Source: Aliivibrio sp. (GTDB taxonomy: Bacteria; Pseudomonadota; Gammaproteobacteria; Enterobacterales; Vibrionaceae). Taken from it: a stretch of DNA of 64,000 nt. The stretch is taken from NCBI GenBank assembly GCA_016764915.1, contig JAESQY010000020.1, positions 1 to 64,000 of the forward strand. The letters run 5' to 3'. A program made the position numbers and the translations under genes. A model generated the notes under the pieces. It was not told the origin of the DNA, did no database searches, and was given only the letters and a program-made list of their open reading frames with translations. Shown piece after piece: positions 53,926 to 63,681 of this stretch (position 1 is the stretch's first letter; every line of letters begins with the position of its first letter).

Positions 53926-53940
53926 TTCACATATATTGAA
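53926..53940. promoter_or_regulatory. LysR-type T-N11-A dyad
   Basis: TTCA-N7-TGAA, an interrupted dyad containing a T-N11-A core, lies between the divergent LysR and pirin genes. This is the consensus form for LTTR activation sites. Found by eye. Confidence 0.45.
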
Positions 53941-54019
53941 CAATGACATCATTTTTTTCTGGTTTTTAATCTTTTGTTACTCGTTACACTTAAATCATTC
54001 CTAACAAAGAGAGTCAGCC

Positions 54020-54892
54020 ATGCAAAATTCAAACGCTGTGAGAAAAGTAGCAGAGATCTTTACTGCTCGTGATAGCCACGATGGAGATGGGGTGAAGTTA
54101 AAACGAGTATTCTCATTTCAACCACACACTAAATCGGCCTCACTCGACCCTTTTTTGCTGTTGGATGAATTTTCATCGGATAACCCTAATGATTACATTG
54201 GCGGGTTTCCTGAGCATCCTCATCGCGGCTTTGAAACCGTCACCTATATGATTGAAGGTTTAATGGAACACCGAGATCACTTGGGCAATGTCGGTCAGCT
54301 AACCCCAGGGAGTGTGCAGTGGATGACGGCAGGCAAAGGTGTTTTACACTCAGAAATGCCAAAGCAACAGGAGGGGTTACTGAGAGGTTTGCAGTTATGG
54401 GTCAACTTGCCAGCCGAGCGTAAAATGCAGACTGCCGCCTATCAAGAGTTTGCACCTGAACAGATGCCACTGACTCACTTAGAAAATGGCAGCACAGTGA
54501 AAGCGATTGCCGGTTCAACTGTCGTTAACCAACAAGAAATTGAAGGGGCAGTCACCCAAATCGCCACCCAAGCGCTCTATCTTGATGTGATCATACCCGG
54601 CAATCAACAAGTAACAGTGGAAGTACCAAACAGCCATACTGTGCTCACGTATCTGCTTGAAGGTGAGTTTCAAACCAAGGATGGGAAAACCATCGGTGCT
54701 CATCAAATGGTGAAATGGAGTGAAGGTGAGCAGGTAACACTAATCGCAAAAAGCCAAGGTGCAAGACTGATCTTTTTATCGGGCGAGCCAATCAATGAAC
54801 CTGTTGTGCATTATGGTCCGTTTGTGATGAACACGATGCAAGAAATTGATCAGGCAATCAGTGACTTTCAAAACGGCACATTAACAGATTAA
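54020..54892 (+). CDS. Pirin-family cupin protein
   Basis: A 290-residue bicupin. The N-terminal cupin metal site is GGFPEHPHRGFETVTY (His, His, then later His and Glu in MEHRDHLGNVG and VLHSEM), and PHRGFET is the pirin hallmark. Some pirins have quercetinase activity and others sense redox through iron. Its stop is 12 bp before the next gene, making a two-gene operon. Confidence 0.9.
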   Translation: MQNSNAVRKVAEIFTARDSHDGDGVKLKRVFSFQPHTKSASLDPFLLLDEFSSDNPNDYIGGFPEHPHRGFETVTYMIEGLMEHRDHLGNVGQLTPGSVQWMTAGKGVLHSEMPKQQEGLLRGLQLWVNLPAERKMQTAAYQEFAPEQMPLTHLENGSTVKAIAGSTVVNQQEIEGAVTQIATQALYLDVIIPGNQQVTVEVPNSHTVLTYLLEGEFQTKDGKTIGAHQMVKWSEGEQVTLIAKSQGARLIFLSGEPINEPVVHYGPFVMNTMQEIDQAISDFQNGTLTD

Positions 54893-54904
54893 GGAGCAAG
54901 ACAG

Positions 54905-55876
54905 ATGGGATTATTAATAGACGGTAAGTGGGCCGATCAATGGTATGACACCAAATCAAACGATGGTAAATTTGTTCGCAGTGAATCGCAATTTAGAAAC
55001 TGGGTGACCGAGGATGGCAGTGCAGGTCCAACTGGAAATGCAGGTTTCAAAGCCGAAACAGACCGCTATCATCTGTATGTCTCTTTAGCCTGCCCTTGGG
55101 CACACCGCACACTTATTTTTAGAGCGCTTAAAGGCTTAGAGTCAATAATTACGACCTCTGTCGTTAATGCTTATATGGGTGAACAAGGTTGGACATTTTC
55201 ACCTGGCGAAGGCGTGGTTGAAGACTCACTTTTTCACAGCGAACACCTGCACCAAATTTATACTCAAGCGGATATTCACTATACCGGAAGGGTCACAGTG
55301 CCAGTGCTTTGGGATAAAAAGCTCAACACCATCGTGAGTAACGAGTCTGCTGACATCATACGCATGTTTAATAGCGCGTTTGATCAAGTCGGTGCTACGA
55401 CTGGTGATTTCTACCCTAAAGATTTACAAACAGAGATAAATGAAGTGAATGCATTTGTCTATCCGAATATAAACAATGGGGTCTATCGCGCAGGATTTGC
55501 TACCACGCAAACGGCCTACAACGACGCGGTTTCAGAGCTGTTCGACGCCTTAGATACTCTAGAGCAAAGATTATCAAGCTCTCGTTATTTGGTTGGTGAA
55601 ACGATTACCGAGGCAGACTGGCGACTCTTTACTACCTTAGTTCGTTTTGATGCTATCTATGTTGGTCACTTCAAGTGTAATCTAAAGCGAATTGTTGACT
55701 ACCCTAATCTATGGGGTTATCTGCGAGATCTATATCAGCAACAAGGCATCGCCTCTACTGTCGATATTGCCTACAGCAAAGCGCACTACTATGGCAGCCA
55801 TACTATGATCAACCCTACAGGTGTGATTCCAACCGGTCCTAATATAGATTTCTTAACCCCACACCACAGAGGTTAA
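54905..55876 (+). CDS. yqjG: Glutathionyl-hydroquinone reductase (YqjG/PcpF type)
   Basis: A 323-residue Xi-class glutathione transferase. The N-terminal thioredoxin-like domain has the catalytic Cys in ACPWAHRT (near residue 63), and the C-terminal helical domain has YLVGETITEADWRLFTTLVRFD. It reduces glutathionyl-hydroquinones to hydroquinones. Genes of this type commonly follow pirin, as here. TAAGGAGC precedes the ATG. Confidence 0.92.
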   Translation: MGLLIDGKWADQWYDTKSNDGKFVRSESQFRNWVTEDGSAGPTGNAGFKAETDRYHLYVSLACPWAHRTLIFRALKGLESIITTSVVNAYMGEQGWTFSPGEGVVEDSLFHSEHLHQIYTQADIHYTGRVTVPVLWDKKLNTIVSNESADIIRMFNSAFDQVGATTGDFYPKDLQTEINEVNAFVYPNINNGVYRAGFATTQTAYNDAVSELFDALDTLEQRLSSSRYLVGETITEADWRLFTTLVRFDAIYVGHFKCNLKRIVDYPNLWGYLRDLYQQQGIASTVDIAYSKAHYYGSHTMINPTGVIPTGPNIDFLTPHHRG

Positions 55877-55954
55877 TTCTAGCCGCTTGAAGACGATAGC
55901 TTTCAAGCCGAGAAACAGGTAAAGTTTGCATAAGAATATGGAGATCATCTTTTT

Positions 55955-56830
55955 ATGCCGACTACTCTAACTACTGCTTTTAACAACATTACCCGTCTTA
56001 TTCTCGCGGCCAGTTTGACCTATGTCGGTTATAGCATTATTCATATCAGTCAACAGATCGGTCATTTAGAGCCGATCATCAAAGAAGTTAATGAAATACA
56101 GCTGCAAGTCCCTCAAATACTACAAAGAGTCGACAGCATTACTGCTGAAATACCCAATATTTTAAAACAAGTTGAATCGGTTGTAATGCAAATAGAACCG
56201 ATTCTACAACGTGTCGACAACATCACCGAACAAGTGCCTAGACTGCTGCAACAGATCAATGCTATCGAGCAACAGATCAGCCCAATCCTTGCGGAGAGTG
56301 AACAGATCCGTAAAACGATGCCATCGGTTTTAAAACAGGTCAACAACACCAATAAGTCCGTACAACAAGTCTCTAAACAGATCCCAGCAATACTCAAAGA
56401 GAGTGCAGCACTTCGAGCAGACACGCCAAAGGCAATCGCAGAGGCGCAGCTGTTGGTTGATAGTGCCAAAGAGGCAGGAAGAGAGGCTTCTGAAGGGGTG
56501 ATTTCTGGCGTACTGAGTGGCATCTTGAAGGCACCACTCTCAGTATTACCTAGCATCACCACTCTTTTTTCAGGTGTCAATCTTAGTGATAAAGATCAGC
56601 TGTTGATGAATGAAGCTGTGCTGAAAACCCTCGTCAGTAATAAGATTGGCCAAAAAAACTCTTGGTTTAACAGCAAAACTAATATTGCCGGAGAAGTCAC
56701 ACTGCTAGCCGCCCGTAAAAATAGCTCCACCTGCCGAATGTTGCAGATTGAATTAAAAAAAGCACGTAGAAAACTAAACAATGAAAAAATTGAAGTGTGC
56801 CAAGACAGCAACGGAGAATGGGAGGTATAA
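55955..56830 (+). CDS. Membrane-anchored coiled-coil protein with eight 14-residue repeats
   Basis: A 291-residue protein. A hydrophobic helix (about 12-32) is followed by eight contiguous 14-residue units (residues 38-149) with consensus [IV]-P-x-I-L-x-Q-V-[DE]-x-I-x-x-x; examples are VPQILQRVDSITAE and IPNILKQVESVVMQ. The regular Pro at position 2 of most units is notable. A Gly/Ser-rich stretch (GREASEGVISGVLSGIL) joins this to a C-terminal domain (about 225-291) resembling the 17-kDa surface-antigen fold (SWFNSKTNIAGEVTL, STCRMLQ, EVCQDSNGEWEV). Function unknown. It is 78 bp after the yqjG stop. Confidence 0.75.
   Translation: MPTTLTTAFNNITRLILAASLTYVGYSIIHISQQIGHLEPIIKEVNEIQLQVPQILQRVDSITAEIPNILKQVESVVMQIEPILQRVDNITEQVPRLLQQINAIEQQISPILAESEQIRKTMPSVLKQVNNTNKSVQQVSKQIPAILKESAALRADTPKAIAEAQLLVDSAKEAGREASEGVISGVLSGILKAPLSVLPSITTLFSGVNLSDKDQLLMNEAVLKTLVSNKIGQKNSWFNSKTNIAGEVTLLAARKNSSTCRMLQIELKKARRKLNNEKIEVCQDSNGEWEV
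56066..56401 (+). repeat. In-frame 42-bp degenerate tandem repeat (eight units)
   Basis: The DNA coding for the eight 14-residue units. Units are diverged at the nucleotide level, so this is an old protein repeat rather than a recent array. Confidence 0.7.
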
Positions 56831-57068
56831 TCATAGAGATCAATCGATTAACTTAATTAATTGGACATTCCTCCCATAATAATTTCGTCTCAAAAATGAT
56901 ACGATTTTCCAAAAGAGATACGCACCCCAAATCATAAGAAATAATCACGCTAATCAAAGCGAGATTTGAATATTATTCATATAATAGATACAAATCCATT
57001 ACACATGACCTATTTATATTACAGATGATATTCAGTCAGCACATTTTCTCAAGGGATTAAGGATATAA

Positions 57069-58502
57069 GTGCATTTTTTTAGATTCTCAGTACTCTCATT
57101 TCTTCTATCATTTCTGCATCCACACTATGTGTTTGCAAATATTATGGCTAATGATGATTGGAAAAATTCATTCCATATCCTAAAAAACTCCAATAAAAAT
57201 GAAGCCATTGCTATTCTCTCTGAGCACTATTTAACTCTTCCACCTGGAGCAGAACGCATTTTTGTCTCTATGCACTTGCACTCCATTGCCAAAAAGAAAG
57301 ATCCGCTGCGTTTTGCCCCAAGCTCATACATTCTCAACAACTATGAGAATATTGAAATTGAAATGACACAAGTGATGAATTTCGAAGATGATGGACATAG
57401 TCTCAAAGCAGCAAAACTGACCCAGCAACAACTCAATAAAGCAATTAGAATTAAAGATGACGAATTAGTAGCCCTGCTTTCACTGCAATACTGCAAAAAT
57501 AACATTGAGTTACAACGTCACCAAGTGGCACAGGCGTATTGTGAAGATGTGTTGGATTTTTTAAAAAGTAGCGGTCAGCACTTTATCGACATTCGATGGG
57601 TCTATCGTTTATTAGCCTCCAGTTATCAACAGTCTGGTGAGCTCGACAACGCCTTATTGGTTAACAAAATGATCGCAAAGTACGCTTCAGAAACCTCTAG
57701 CGAATATCAGTATCACCCCCAAAGTAATCATTTAGTAAACCTTGATGATCAAAGCTCTGCTGAAGGCTACCTGCAGCAATCGTTAGAGCATGAAATAGAA
57801 CGCTTAACAGCAGAAAAGATACAGCATTTTCAAACAACAGAACTGGTGACCATGCGTCAAGACCAAATTTTTTATCGCCTAACCGTTTCTACTTTGATCG
57901 TTTTTATATTATTGGTGCTGTTTTCTCGTTTTAGGCTGAAACATATTTCAGAAAGGGATCAATTGACCGGATTGTACAATCGAAAAACCGCGTTTGATAA
58001 GATCTTGAAATCCACTGTTTCAACCAATAAAACCCACACCTTAGTGCTGTTTGATTTAGACCATTTTAAATCAGTCAATGATACCTATGGCCACCCCACC
58101 GGCGACTTAGCGTTAAAACATGTCGCCAAAATCCTGAGTGAACCGATGATGAAAAGTGATTTTATCGGCAGAATTGGTGGTGAAGAGTTCTTCATATTTC
58201 TATATGGCTGCGGTAAAGATCTGGCTCGGGAGCGAGTTGAAATGATGAGGGTCCATCTAGAACAGAGCGCCTATGTTTCGCATCAAGGGAAGAGATTAAA
58301 AATAACCGCCAGCTTTTCCTTCCTCACCTCGAACACCATTCATCATGAATTTCAAAGTGCTTATCACATCCTTGATGAAGCGTTATATCACGCCAAACGA
58401 ACGGGAAGAAACTGCGTGATCGACGCCATTCATGACCCAATCACTGCAGCTCGAACCAAAGACCGCCCTATTGAACACGCATTAACGGCCGACATAGAAT
58501 AA
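57069..58502 (+). CDS. Diguanylate cyclase with exported TPR-like sensor domain
   Basis: A 477-residue protein. A signal peptide (ending VFANI) is followed by a helical, TPR-like periplasmic domain (about 25-270; SLQYCKNNIELQRHQVAQAY, YRLLASSYQQSGELDNAL), one helix (about 274-295), and a GGDEF domain with GGEEF at 370-374. The RxxD inhibitory site is absent (MKSD at that position), so product feedback should be weak. The start is GTG with AAGGA five bases upstream. Flanked by 238 bp with no other gene. Confidence 0.88.
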   Translation: MHFFRFSVLSFLLSFLHPHYVFANIMANDDWKNSFHILKNSNKNEAIAILSEHYLTLPPGAERIFVSMHLHSIAKKKDPLRFAPSSYILNNYENIEIEMTQVMNFEDDGHSLKAAKLTQQQLNKAIRIKDDELVALLSLQYCKNNIELQRHQVAQAYCEDVLDFLKSSGQHFIDIRWVYRLLASSYQQSGELDNALLVNKMIAKYASETSSEYQYHPQSNHLVNLDDQSSAEGYLQQSLEHEIERLTAEKIQHFQTTELVTMRQDQIFYRLTVSTLIVFILLVLFSRFRLKHISERDQLTGLYNRKTAFDKILKSTVSTNKTHTLVLFDLDHFKSVNDTYGHPTGDLALKHVAKILSEPMMKSDFIGRIGGEEFFIFLYGCGKDLARERVEMMRVHLEQSAYVSHQGKRLKITASFSFLTSNTIHHEFQSAYHILDEALYHAKRTGRNCVIDAIHDPITAARTKDRPIEHALTADIE

Positions 58503-58523
58503 ATCTTTGCTGTGATTGCTCAC

Positions 58524-59498
58524 TTACTCTTTATCTTGTTGATAACCGATAATGCTCGTTCGATACAGATCCAATAGCGCGTCTGAATCAACCGCAATAC
58601 CAACTTGCTGAGCTCGGCGATCGGCCCAGTCATCAATAGGAAACCTCTGTTGTTCAAATTTTTGCAGTGTTAACCCTTCAGCCGGACCATCAGTTACGAC
58701 CCTCACTGGGCCACTGCGCGTAGTAAACAGCTCTGGATTAATCACATACGCAATCGCAGACGGATCATGAACATGACAACCCTCGTAACCTAATCGGTTA
58801 GCGTAAAACCTGAGATAATAGCGGCTAACATCCCAGATAAACTCACCGGTTTCCCCCGCTTTTTCTTTCAGGTCATCAAGATAACTCGCTGTAAAAACGC
58901 TTTGCTGAGTAACATCCAGCCCAATAATCACCACAGGCCAATCGGCACCAAACACACTATCTGCGGCGTGGGGATCATCATGAATATTCGCTTCAGCGTA
59001 AGGGGTTACATTGCCACGATGGCCATTCTCACCAAACGCTCCTCCCATCACCACTACCTGTTTCACCAATGATGTTATCGAAGGATCAGCTTGCAATGCG
59101 AGCGCCAAATTAGTCAGTGGTCCAATGGCCACCAGCGTGATCTCACCGGGATTGGCGTGAATGGTATCAATCATATATTGAAACGCAGGACGAGGGTCAA
59201 CAGTGGCGTGTTTTGGCTCTGGCACACTCAAATCACCAAAACCAGACTCGCCGTGTACAAATACTGTTGGCCCAACAGGCGGTCGAACCAAAGGCTTATC
59301 CGTTCCCATCGCAACATCATACTTGCAATCGAACTTCTCTTTCAGATAGAGCGCGTTGCGGGTGCCGTTTGCAATGGTAGCGTTGCCATACACCGTCGTG
59401 AGCGCCACAAGAGTAATATCTGGATTGGCCTCGGCAAACAAAATCGCCATCGCATCGTCAATACCTGGATCGGTATCTAAAATAATCTTATTGCTCAT
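58524..59498 (-). CDS. Inosine/uridine-preferring nucleoside hydrolase
   Basis: A 324-residue IunH-type hydrolase. DTDPGIDDA at residues 8-16 is the calcium-binding active-site motif; VMGGAFGENGHRGNVTPYAEANIHDDP and CHVHDPSAIAYVI are further hallmarks, and His in CHVHDP is the probable leaving-group activator. It splits the N-glycosidic bond of ribonucleosides for salvage. Monocistronic. Confidence 0.92.
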   Translation of the reverse strand: MSNKIILDTDPGIDDAMAILFAEANPDITLVALTTVYGNATIANGTRNALYLKEKFDCKYDVAMGTDKPLVRPPVGPTVFVHGESGFGDLSVPEPKHATVDPRPAFQYMIDTIHANPGEITLVAIGPLTNLALALQADPSITSLVKQVVVMGGAFGENGHRGNVTPYAEANIHDDPHAADSVFGADWPVVIIGLDVTQQSVFTASYLDDLKEKAGETGEFIWDVSRYYLRFYANRLGYEGCHVHDPSAIAYVINPELFTTRSGPVRVVTDGPAEGLTLQKFEQQRFPIDDWADRRAQQVGIAVDSDALLDLYRTSIIGYQQDKE

Positions 59499-59620
59499 TG
59501 GCTACATCCCTAAATTTATCGGTTTTGATGGGATGATTATAACCATAATTAACCACAGAGCCGTGAACGCAATCGACAACTGAAACGAAAACGCACAACT
59601 GGGCTTTAACTCTCCACCTT

Positions 59621-62236
59621 TTAACGACTGGCCACCGAGCGATTCAACTTCTGGAACAGCCAACCCAATGCCATCAGCGACGCACCTAAGCCTAAGAAGC
59701 TAATGGCGCGCCAGAACCCATCCAGTGTTCGTACATCCCATAAAAATACTTTCAGCGCCACACAGGCAAGCACGATAAGGCCGATACGCTGGATTGTTAA
59801 TGCTTTTCGAGTGACACCACCCCACGTGAGCAGCCCGCCAACCACCAAACCCGCCACCGAATAACTGAACAGCTCTGCCATACTGGTTGGCACCCTCATT
59901 GTCATCGACACGGGTTGCCAGAACTGACGAATCGACATTCCGAGCCAAACAGCCCCAAGCGCGAAACCCAATCCTGCTACTGCATAATGAGAGATGCGTA
60001 GTGTATTCCAGCCCCTCACCACAGTAGCGATCAAGACAACGGCTGGAAGAAGCCAACCTACCGTTAGCATGTTGAAAATGGGCATCGCTTCTGCGGACAC
60101 ATTCGATACCAACAGTGGCGACTCAAACGTATTAAGCGCGAGAACTTGTAGGGCAAACGCCCCCCACAACAGATAGCTGTAACCTTGATACACAGATTTA
60201 AGCTTCTGCGCAAACTGGCTGCGGTAGCTATACACCAAGCCCATCACCAAGGCTTGATTAGTAAACACCGCCATCGAGGTGAAATCAAAGTAATCTAGAT
60301 AGCCATAATCGCCCGTCAGCCAGTAATTGGTTTGGGTAAATAGCACCATCAGAAATACATGCAAAAACGCCCCTTCGAACCAATTGGCCAGCTCGCCATC
60401 TGAGCGCTGCATTATCGAGCGGGCGTAAGCCAAAATCATCAACGAAGGTAGGTAACTGATCATCACCCACGCCCAATGTCCTGCCACCATCGGCTGCCAA
60501 TCTGGAATAAACGGCAACAAAGTCAGACGTATCACCAAGATGATCATCGCCACTTTGATGGCCCAATTCGCAGGGCGGAATAATCGATGTTGTGTTTGCA
60601 GTGCCATCATCGCCACTTGTACCGAAATCGCCGTTGTGAGCCACACATCACTCAACCAAACAAACGATGTACCTACCACCATGGCGTGCACAATGGCAGA
60701 ACACGCTTGCGCCAAGCCTTTCATTCGTAGACCAAGGTAACCATAAAAACCGGCAATTAACGCGGTAAAGAGAGTCCAAACCCACACATGGCTATCGATA
60801 AACTCATGCGCGTACATCAGCATGCTTAACGTCATGAAGGGAGCTAGCACCAATAAGAATAGGCGAGTTAAATGAGAACGGTCACCGCACTCTATTTGGT
60901 TAAATGTTCGCCAACAGATAAACCCGATACTGATAGCCAACGCCGCCAATATCGACGATTGTCCATTGGCCATGCTGAAGTCTTCAAGAGAAAAAGAGAG
61001 CAACAAAGCCGATGCAGACGCGACAACCACTGCTGGCATATATGTCCTCAATGACCACCCTTTACGCAGTGCCGGAAGCCATACGATGGCGGCTAATATG
61101 GCGTACAAATAGACCATTTGCGGCGTAGTTATCTCTGCCATTCTCTCAACAGCGCAGAACATCAACACCACCATCATCAGTGAAGTGACAATAGGCAGAT
61201 GGGTCCATTTTCCTTGGCAATGACGGTAACGAGGCAACAGCTTCCAACCCAATCGTGGCACCGCATAAATAAGATATAAGGTGATTGATAAGAATATAGC
61301 TAACCAAGAGAACAGTGACTCCCTTGGCATACTTTCAATCAAAATCAGCATCCACACCACATGTGGCAGTGCAATGCTCGGTGCTAGCCATGCTCTGCGC
61401 ACCCTTTGCATTAATACTGTTGCCGCTAACGATATCGCCGTGATGTATCCTGCTAGTAAGAAGTAATTGGGTTCGCTACCACCAATCCACAACGGCGCGG
61501 TATAGCCACCGACTAACCCAAGCACCGCCATCAAAGGCCCTTGGCGCAAAGAGAGAGCAAGGCTAGAGAACGCCGCAGTGGCCAAAATCATCAACGACAA
61601 CGTTGGGGAGAGGAGTTGATAAAAGACAAAGGCAAAGATAACCGTGCAGTAAATCCCCATTAAGCCTGTGCTGGTAATGGCAGCAGGCACATAGGTAAAC
61701 CCTTGAGCCCGTTTCGAACGCTCTGGGCTTTGTTGCTCTTTGCGGTGGAACCATTCTCCCGCCATCAGTGTGGCAAGAGAGAGTGCAAATGCGATGGTCA
61801 CGCGCATGATTGGAGAGAATTCGATCTGGCTGCCAATCACTTGCACCAGATAACCACCACCAATCAACATGGCCAACGCACCTACCCAAACCAACCAATT
61901 CTCTTGCAGATTACTGAGCAGTTTATTGGCTTTTCGTTCAGTGACTAACTTAGGTTTTTGAGTGGCACGTGGGGGTTCGGTGCTTTTGGCACTCATCGGG
62001 TGAACTGCAGGCGGTGCTGGAACGACCACCTCTGGCTGCGCTTCTTGTTGATCCTGCCGCTGACTGTCCCGCTTTGCCGCTGGTTGGCCAAAATCCGATA
62101 ACATCAGCCTTCGCATGTCGGCCAGTTCGTCATGCAGCCGAGCAATCTTATCCTCAAGCTTCGAAATCCGCCCTGCCGATTTCAGCACGACTATGACCGC
62201 GATAACCGCCACAACTATTGCCAATTCACTAAACAA
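59621..62236 (-). CDS. DUF2339 multi-spanning membrane protein
   Basis: An 871-residue protein. An N-terminal helix and coiled coil (ISKLEDKIARLHDELADMRR) is followed by a Pro-rich linker and about 25 hydrophobic helices. WLVWVGALAMLIGGGYLV early in the membrane region and the terminal RAISFLGLGASLMALGWLFQK match DUF2339 family proteins. Function is unknown; large membrane proteins of this kind are common in marine bacteria. Divergent from the RAYT gene. Confidence 0.85.
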   Translation of the reverse strand: MFSELAIVVAVIAVIVVLKSAGRISKLEDKIARLHDELADMRRLMLSDFGQPAAKRDSQRQDQQEAQPEVVVPAPPAVHPMSAKSTEPPRATQKPKLVTERKANKLLSNLQENWLVWVGALAMLIGGGYLVQVIGSQIEFSPIMRVTIAFALSLATLMAGEWFHRKEQQSPERSKRAQGFTYVPAAITSTGLMGIYCTVIFAFVFYQLLSPTLSLMILATAAFSSLALSLRQGPLMAVLGLVGGYTAPLWIGGSEPNYFLLAGYITAISLAATVLMQRVRRAWLAPSIALPHVVWMLILIESMPRESLFSWLAIFLSITLYLIYAVPRLGWKLLPRYRHCQGKWTHLPIVTSLMMVVLMFCAVERMAEITTPQMVYLYAILAAIVWLPALRKGWSLRTYMPAVVVASASALLLSFSLEDFSMANGQSSILAALAISIGFICWRTFNQIECGDRSHLTRLFLLVLAPFMTLSMLMYAHEFIDSHVWVWTLFTALIAGFYGYLGLRMKGLAQACSAIVHAMVVGTSFVWLSDVWLTTAISVQVAMMALQTQHRLFRPANWAIKVAMIILVIRLTLLPFIPDWQPMVAGHWAWVMISYLPSLMILAYARSIMQRSDGELANWFEGAFLHVFLMVLFTQTNYWLTGDYGYLDYFDFTSMAVFTNQALVMGLVYSYRSQFAQKLKSVYQGYSYLLWGAFALQVLALNTFESPLLVSNVSAEAMPIFNMLTVGWLLPAVVLIATVVRGWNTLRISHYAVAGLGFALGAVWLGMSIRQFWQPVSMTMRVPTSMAELFSYSVAGLVVGGLLTWGGVTRKALTIQRIGLIVLACVALKVFLWDVRTLDGFWRAISFLGLGASLMALGWLFQKLNRSVASR

Positions 62237-62260
62237 CCGCTTTCTCCCTATCCATGGTGG

Positions 62261-62297
62261 GTGTTTCTAAATGGTGTTTCTAAATGGGACAGACACC
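62261..62297. repeat. Tandem 13-bp repeat and GGACAGACACC element near RAYT gene
   Basis: GTGTTTCTAAATG occurs twice in tandem (62261-62273, 62274-62286) and is followed by GGGACAGACACC (62286-62297), whose ACACC end can pair with GGTGT at 62273-62277. Located between the DUF2339 and transposase genes. Possible REP-like or transposon-end sequence. Confidence 0.4.
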
Positions 62298-62448
62298 TTA
62301 AGCACCTACATCAACATTACTACTTCAACGTTTTCATTGAATGCACACTGAATTCTCACTGGCTCGCATCCATTGTTAATGCCACTATACCTAGCCAGTT
62401 TTCACATTACACTTCTAAAACATTGAAACTTTACAGGACTCACAATAA

Positions 62449-63420
62449 ATGACGGTTCCAAGAAGTCAGCTTATCTGCTCTGAAGCCACGCCCTACTATC
62501 ACATTGTCTCCCGATGTGTCAGGCGCAGTTATTTGTGTGGTATCGACGCTGTCACGCAACAGAGTTTTGAGCACCGTAGGGGTTGGATTGAAGACAAACT
62601 CAAAGAGCTCAGTTCGGTTTTTTGCATTGATATCTGCGCTTACGCCATCATGAATAACCACTACCATTTAGTGTTGAATATTGATTGTGATGGAGCGAAA
62701 GGCTTGTCTGAAGAAGAGGTAGTAGAGCGCTGGTGTGCACTCCATGAAATGCCTGTTTTGATTCAACGTTATATGGCGAAACAACACACTTGTGAGGCAA
62801 CGATTGAAGTATGCCAGCACGTCATTGCAGAGTGGCGTGAACGATTAGCGAGCATCAGTTGGTTCATGAAAATTCTCAATCAAACCATTGCGCGTCAAGC
62901 CAACGAGGAAGATGACTGCACTGGGCATTTCTGGGAGGGTCGATTCAAAAGCCAAGCGTTACTGGATGAAAAAGCACTGCTAATGGCCATGGCTTATGTT
63001 GATTTGAACCCCATTCGAGCAACCATGGCGACCTCTTTAGAAGCCTCGGATTACACCTCTGTTAAAGAGAGACTGACCGCGCTCAAGGCCAATCAACTGA
63101 CACCACCTTGCTTGCACCCTTTTATTGGTAATCCAACCAACGAGATGATTAAAGGTATTCCCTTTCGACTTGACGACTATCTTGAGTTGGTTGATTGGAG
63201 TGGCAAACAGATAAGACCCAACAAGCGAGGGGCAATTGATGCTTCTGCCCCACCGGTTTTACAACAGTTGAACCTTGAACAAAAAGAGTGGTTAAAGCTC
63301 TGTTCGACACTTGAACAAAACCGAGCCAGTATCGTAGGAGAGGTAAAATCCTACTCTCACGCCATTCATAAATTGAAACGAAAACGAACCACCGGGCTTA
63401 AAATCACCTCTGCTGCTTAA
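62449..63420 (+). CDS. REP-associated (RAYT-like) Y1 transposase
   Basis: A 323-residue Y1_Tnp/HUH protein. The HUH motif is His71-Tyr72-His73 (MNNHYHLVL) and the catalytic Tyr is probably Tyr183 (AMAYVDLNPIRA); HFWEGRFKS is another family hallmark. Such genes are single-copy, domesticated relatives of IS200 transposases that act on REP hairpins. The C-terminal 120 residues (LDDYLELVDWSGKQIRPNKRG) are a common extension in this subgroup. Confidence 0.87.
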   Translation: MTVPRSQLICSEATPYYHIVSRCVRRSYLCGIDAVTQQSFEHRRGWIEDKLKELSSVFCIDICAYAIMNNHYHLVLNIDCDGAKGLSEEEVVERWCALHEMPVLIQRYMAKQHTCEATIEVCQHVIAEWRERLASISWFMKILNQTIARQANEEDDCTGHFWEGRFKSQALLDEKALLMAMAYVDLNPIRATMATSLEASDYTSVKERLTALKANQLTPPCLHPFIGNPTNEMIKGIPFRLDDYLELVDWSGKQIRPNKRGAIDASAPPVLQQLNLEQKEWLKLCSTLEQNRASIVGEVKSYSHAIHKLKRKRTTGLKITSAA

Positions 63421-63681
63421 TGACACTTCGTAATACGCCCAACTCGCCTGAAAACCAAGAAAAGATGTTTTTTTTGCGTAATGTATACGCTATTTCGATA
63501 CTTTTAGGTATAAAAACCCCACCGATAACATAAAAATTGGGTATGCCGTTATCGGTTGGGATTGAGCTTCGCTGTGATTTCTACTTTTTTATCGGGTGAC
63601 TGATGAGATGGTCACCTCTGTCTCGGCATCGCAATGTGCCATGATTAAGGTTCGACAGAATCAACAACAGAGGTGACCATT
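63421..63681 (+). ncRNA. Left-end non-coding region of IS110 element, candidate bridge RNA
   Basis: No ORF. Several strong hairpins are present: ACCGATAAC/GTTATCGGT (63521-63529 with 63548-63556, extended by CCC/GGG); GGTGAC/GTCACC (63595-63600 with 63611-63616); and the perfect 14-bp ATGGTCACCTCTGT/ACAGAGGTGACCAT (63608-63621 with 63667-63680). The last includes the transposase ribosome site AGAGGTGACC. IS110-group elements are known to encode a bridge RNA in the non-coding part upstream of the recombinase gene. The exact IS end is not known. Confidence 0.4.

Noticed and set aside
56113-56580. 155-codon minus-strand ORF rich in Ser, Cys and Ile
   Set aside because: Antisense of the 14-residue repeat region; its periodicity is a mirror of the real gene.
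60285-60644. 119-codon ORF within the DUF2339 gene and other frames at 59700 and 61563
   Set aside because: Same strand but wrong frame inside a large intact membrane protein; typical shadows of GC-richer sequence.
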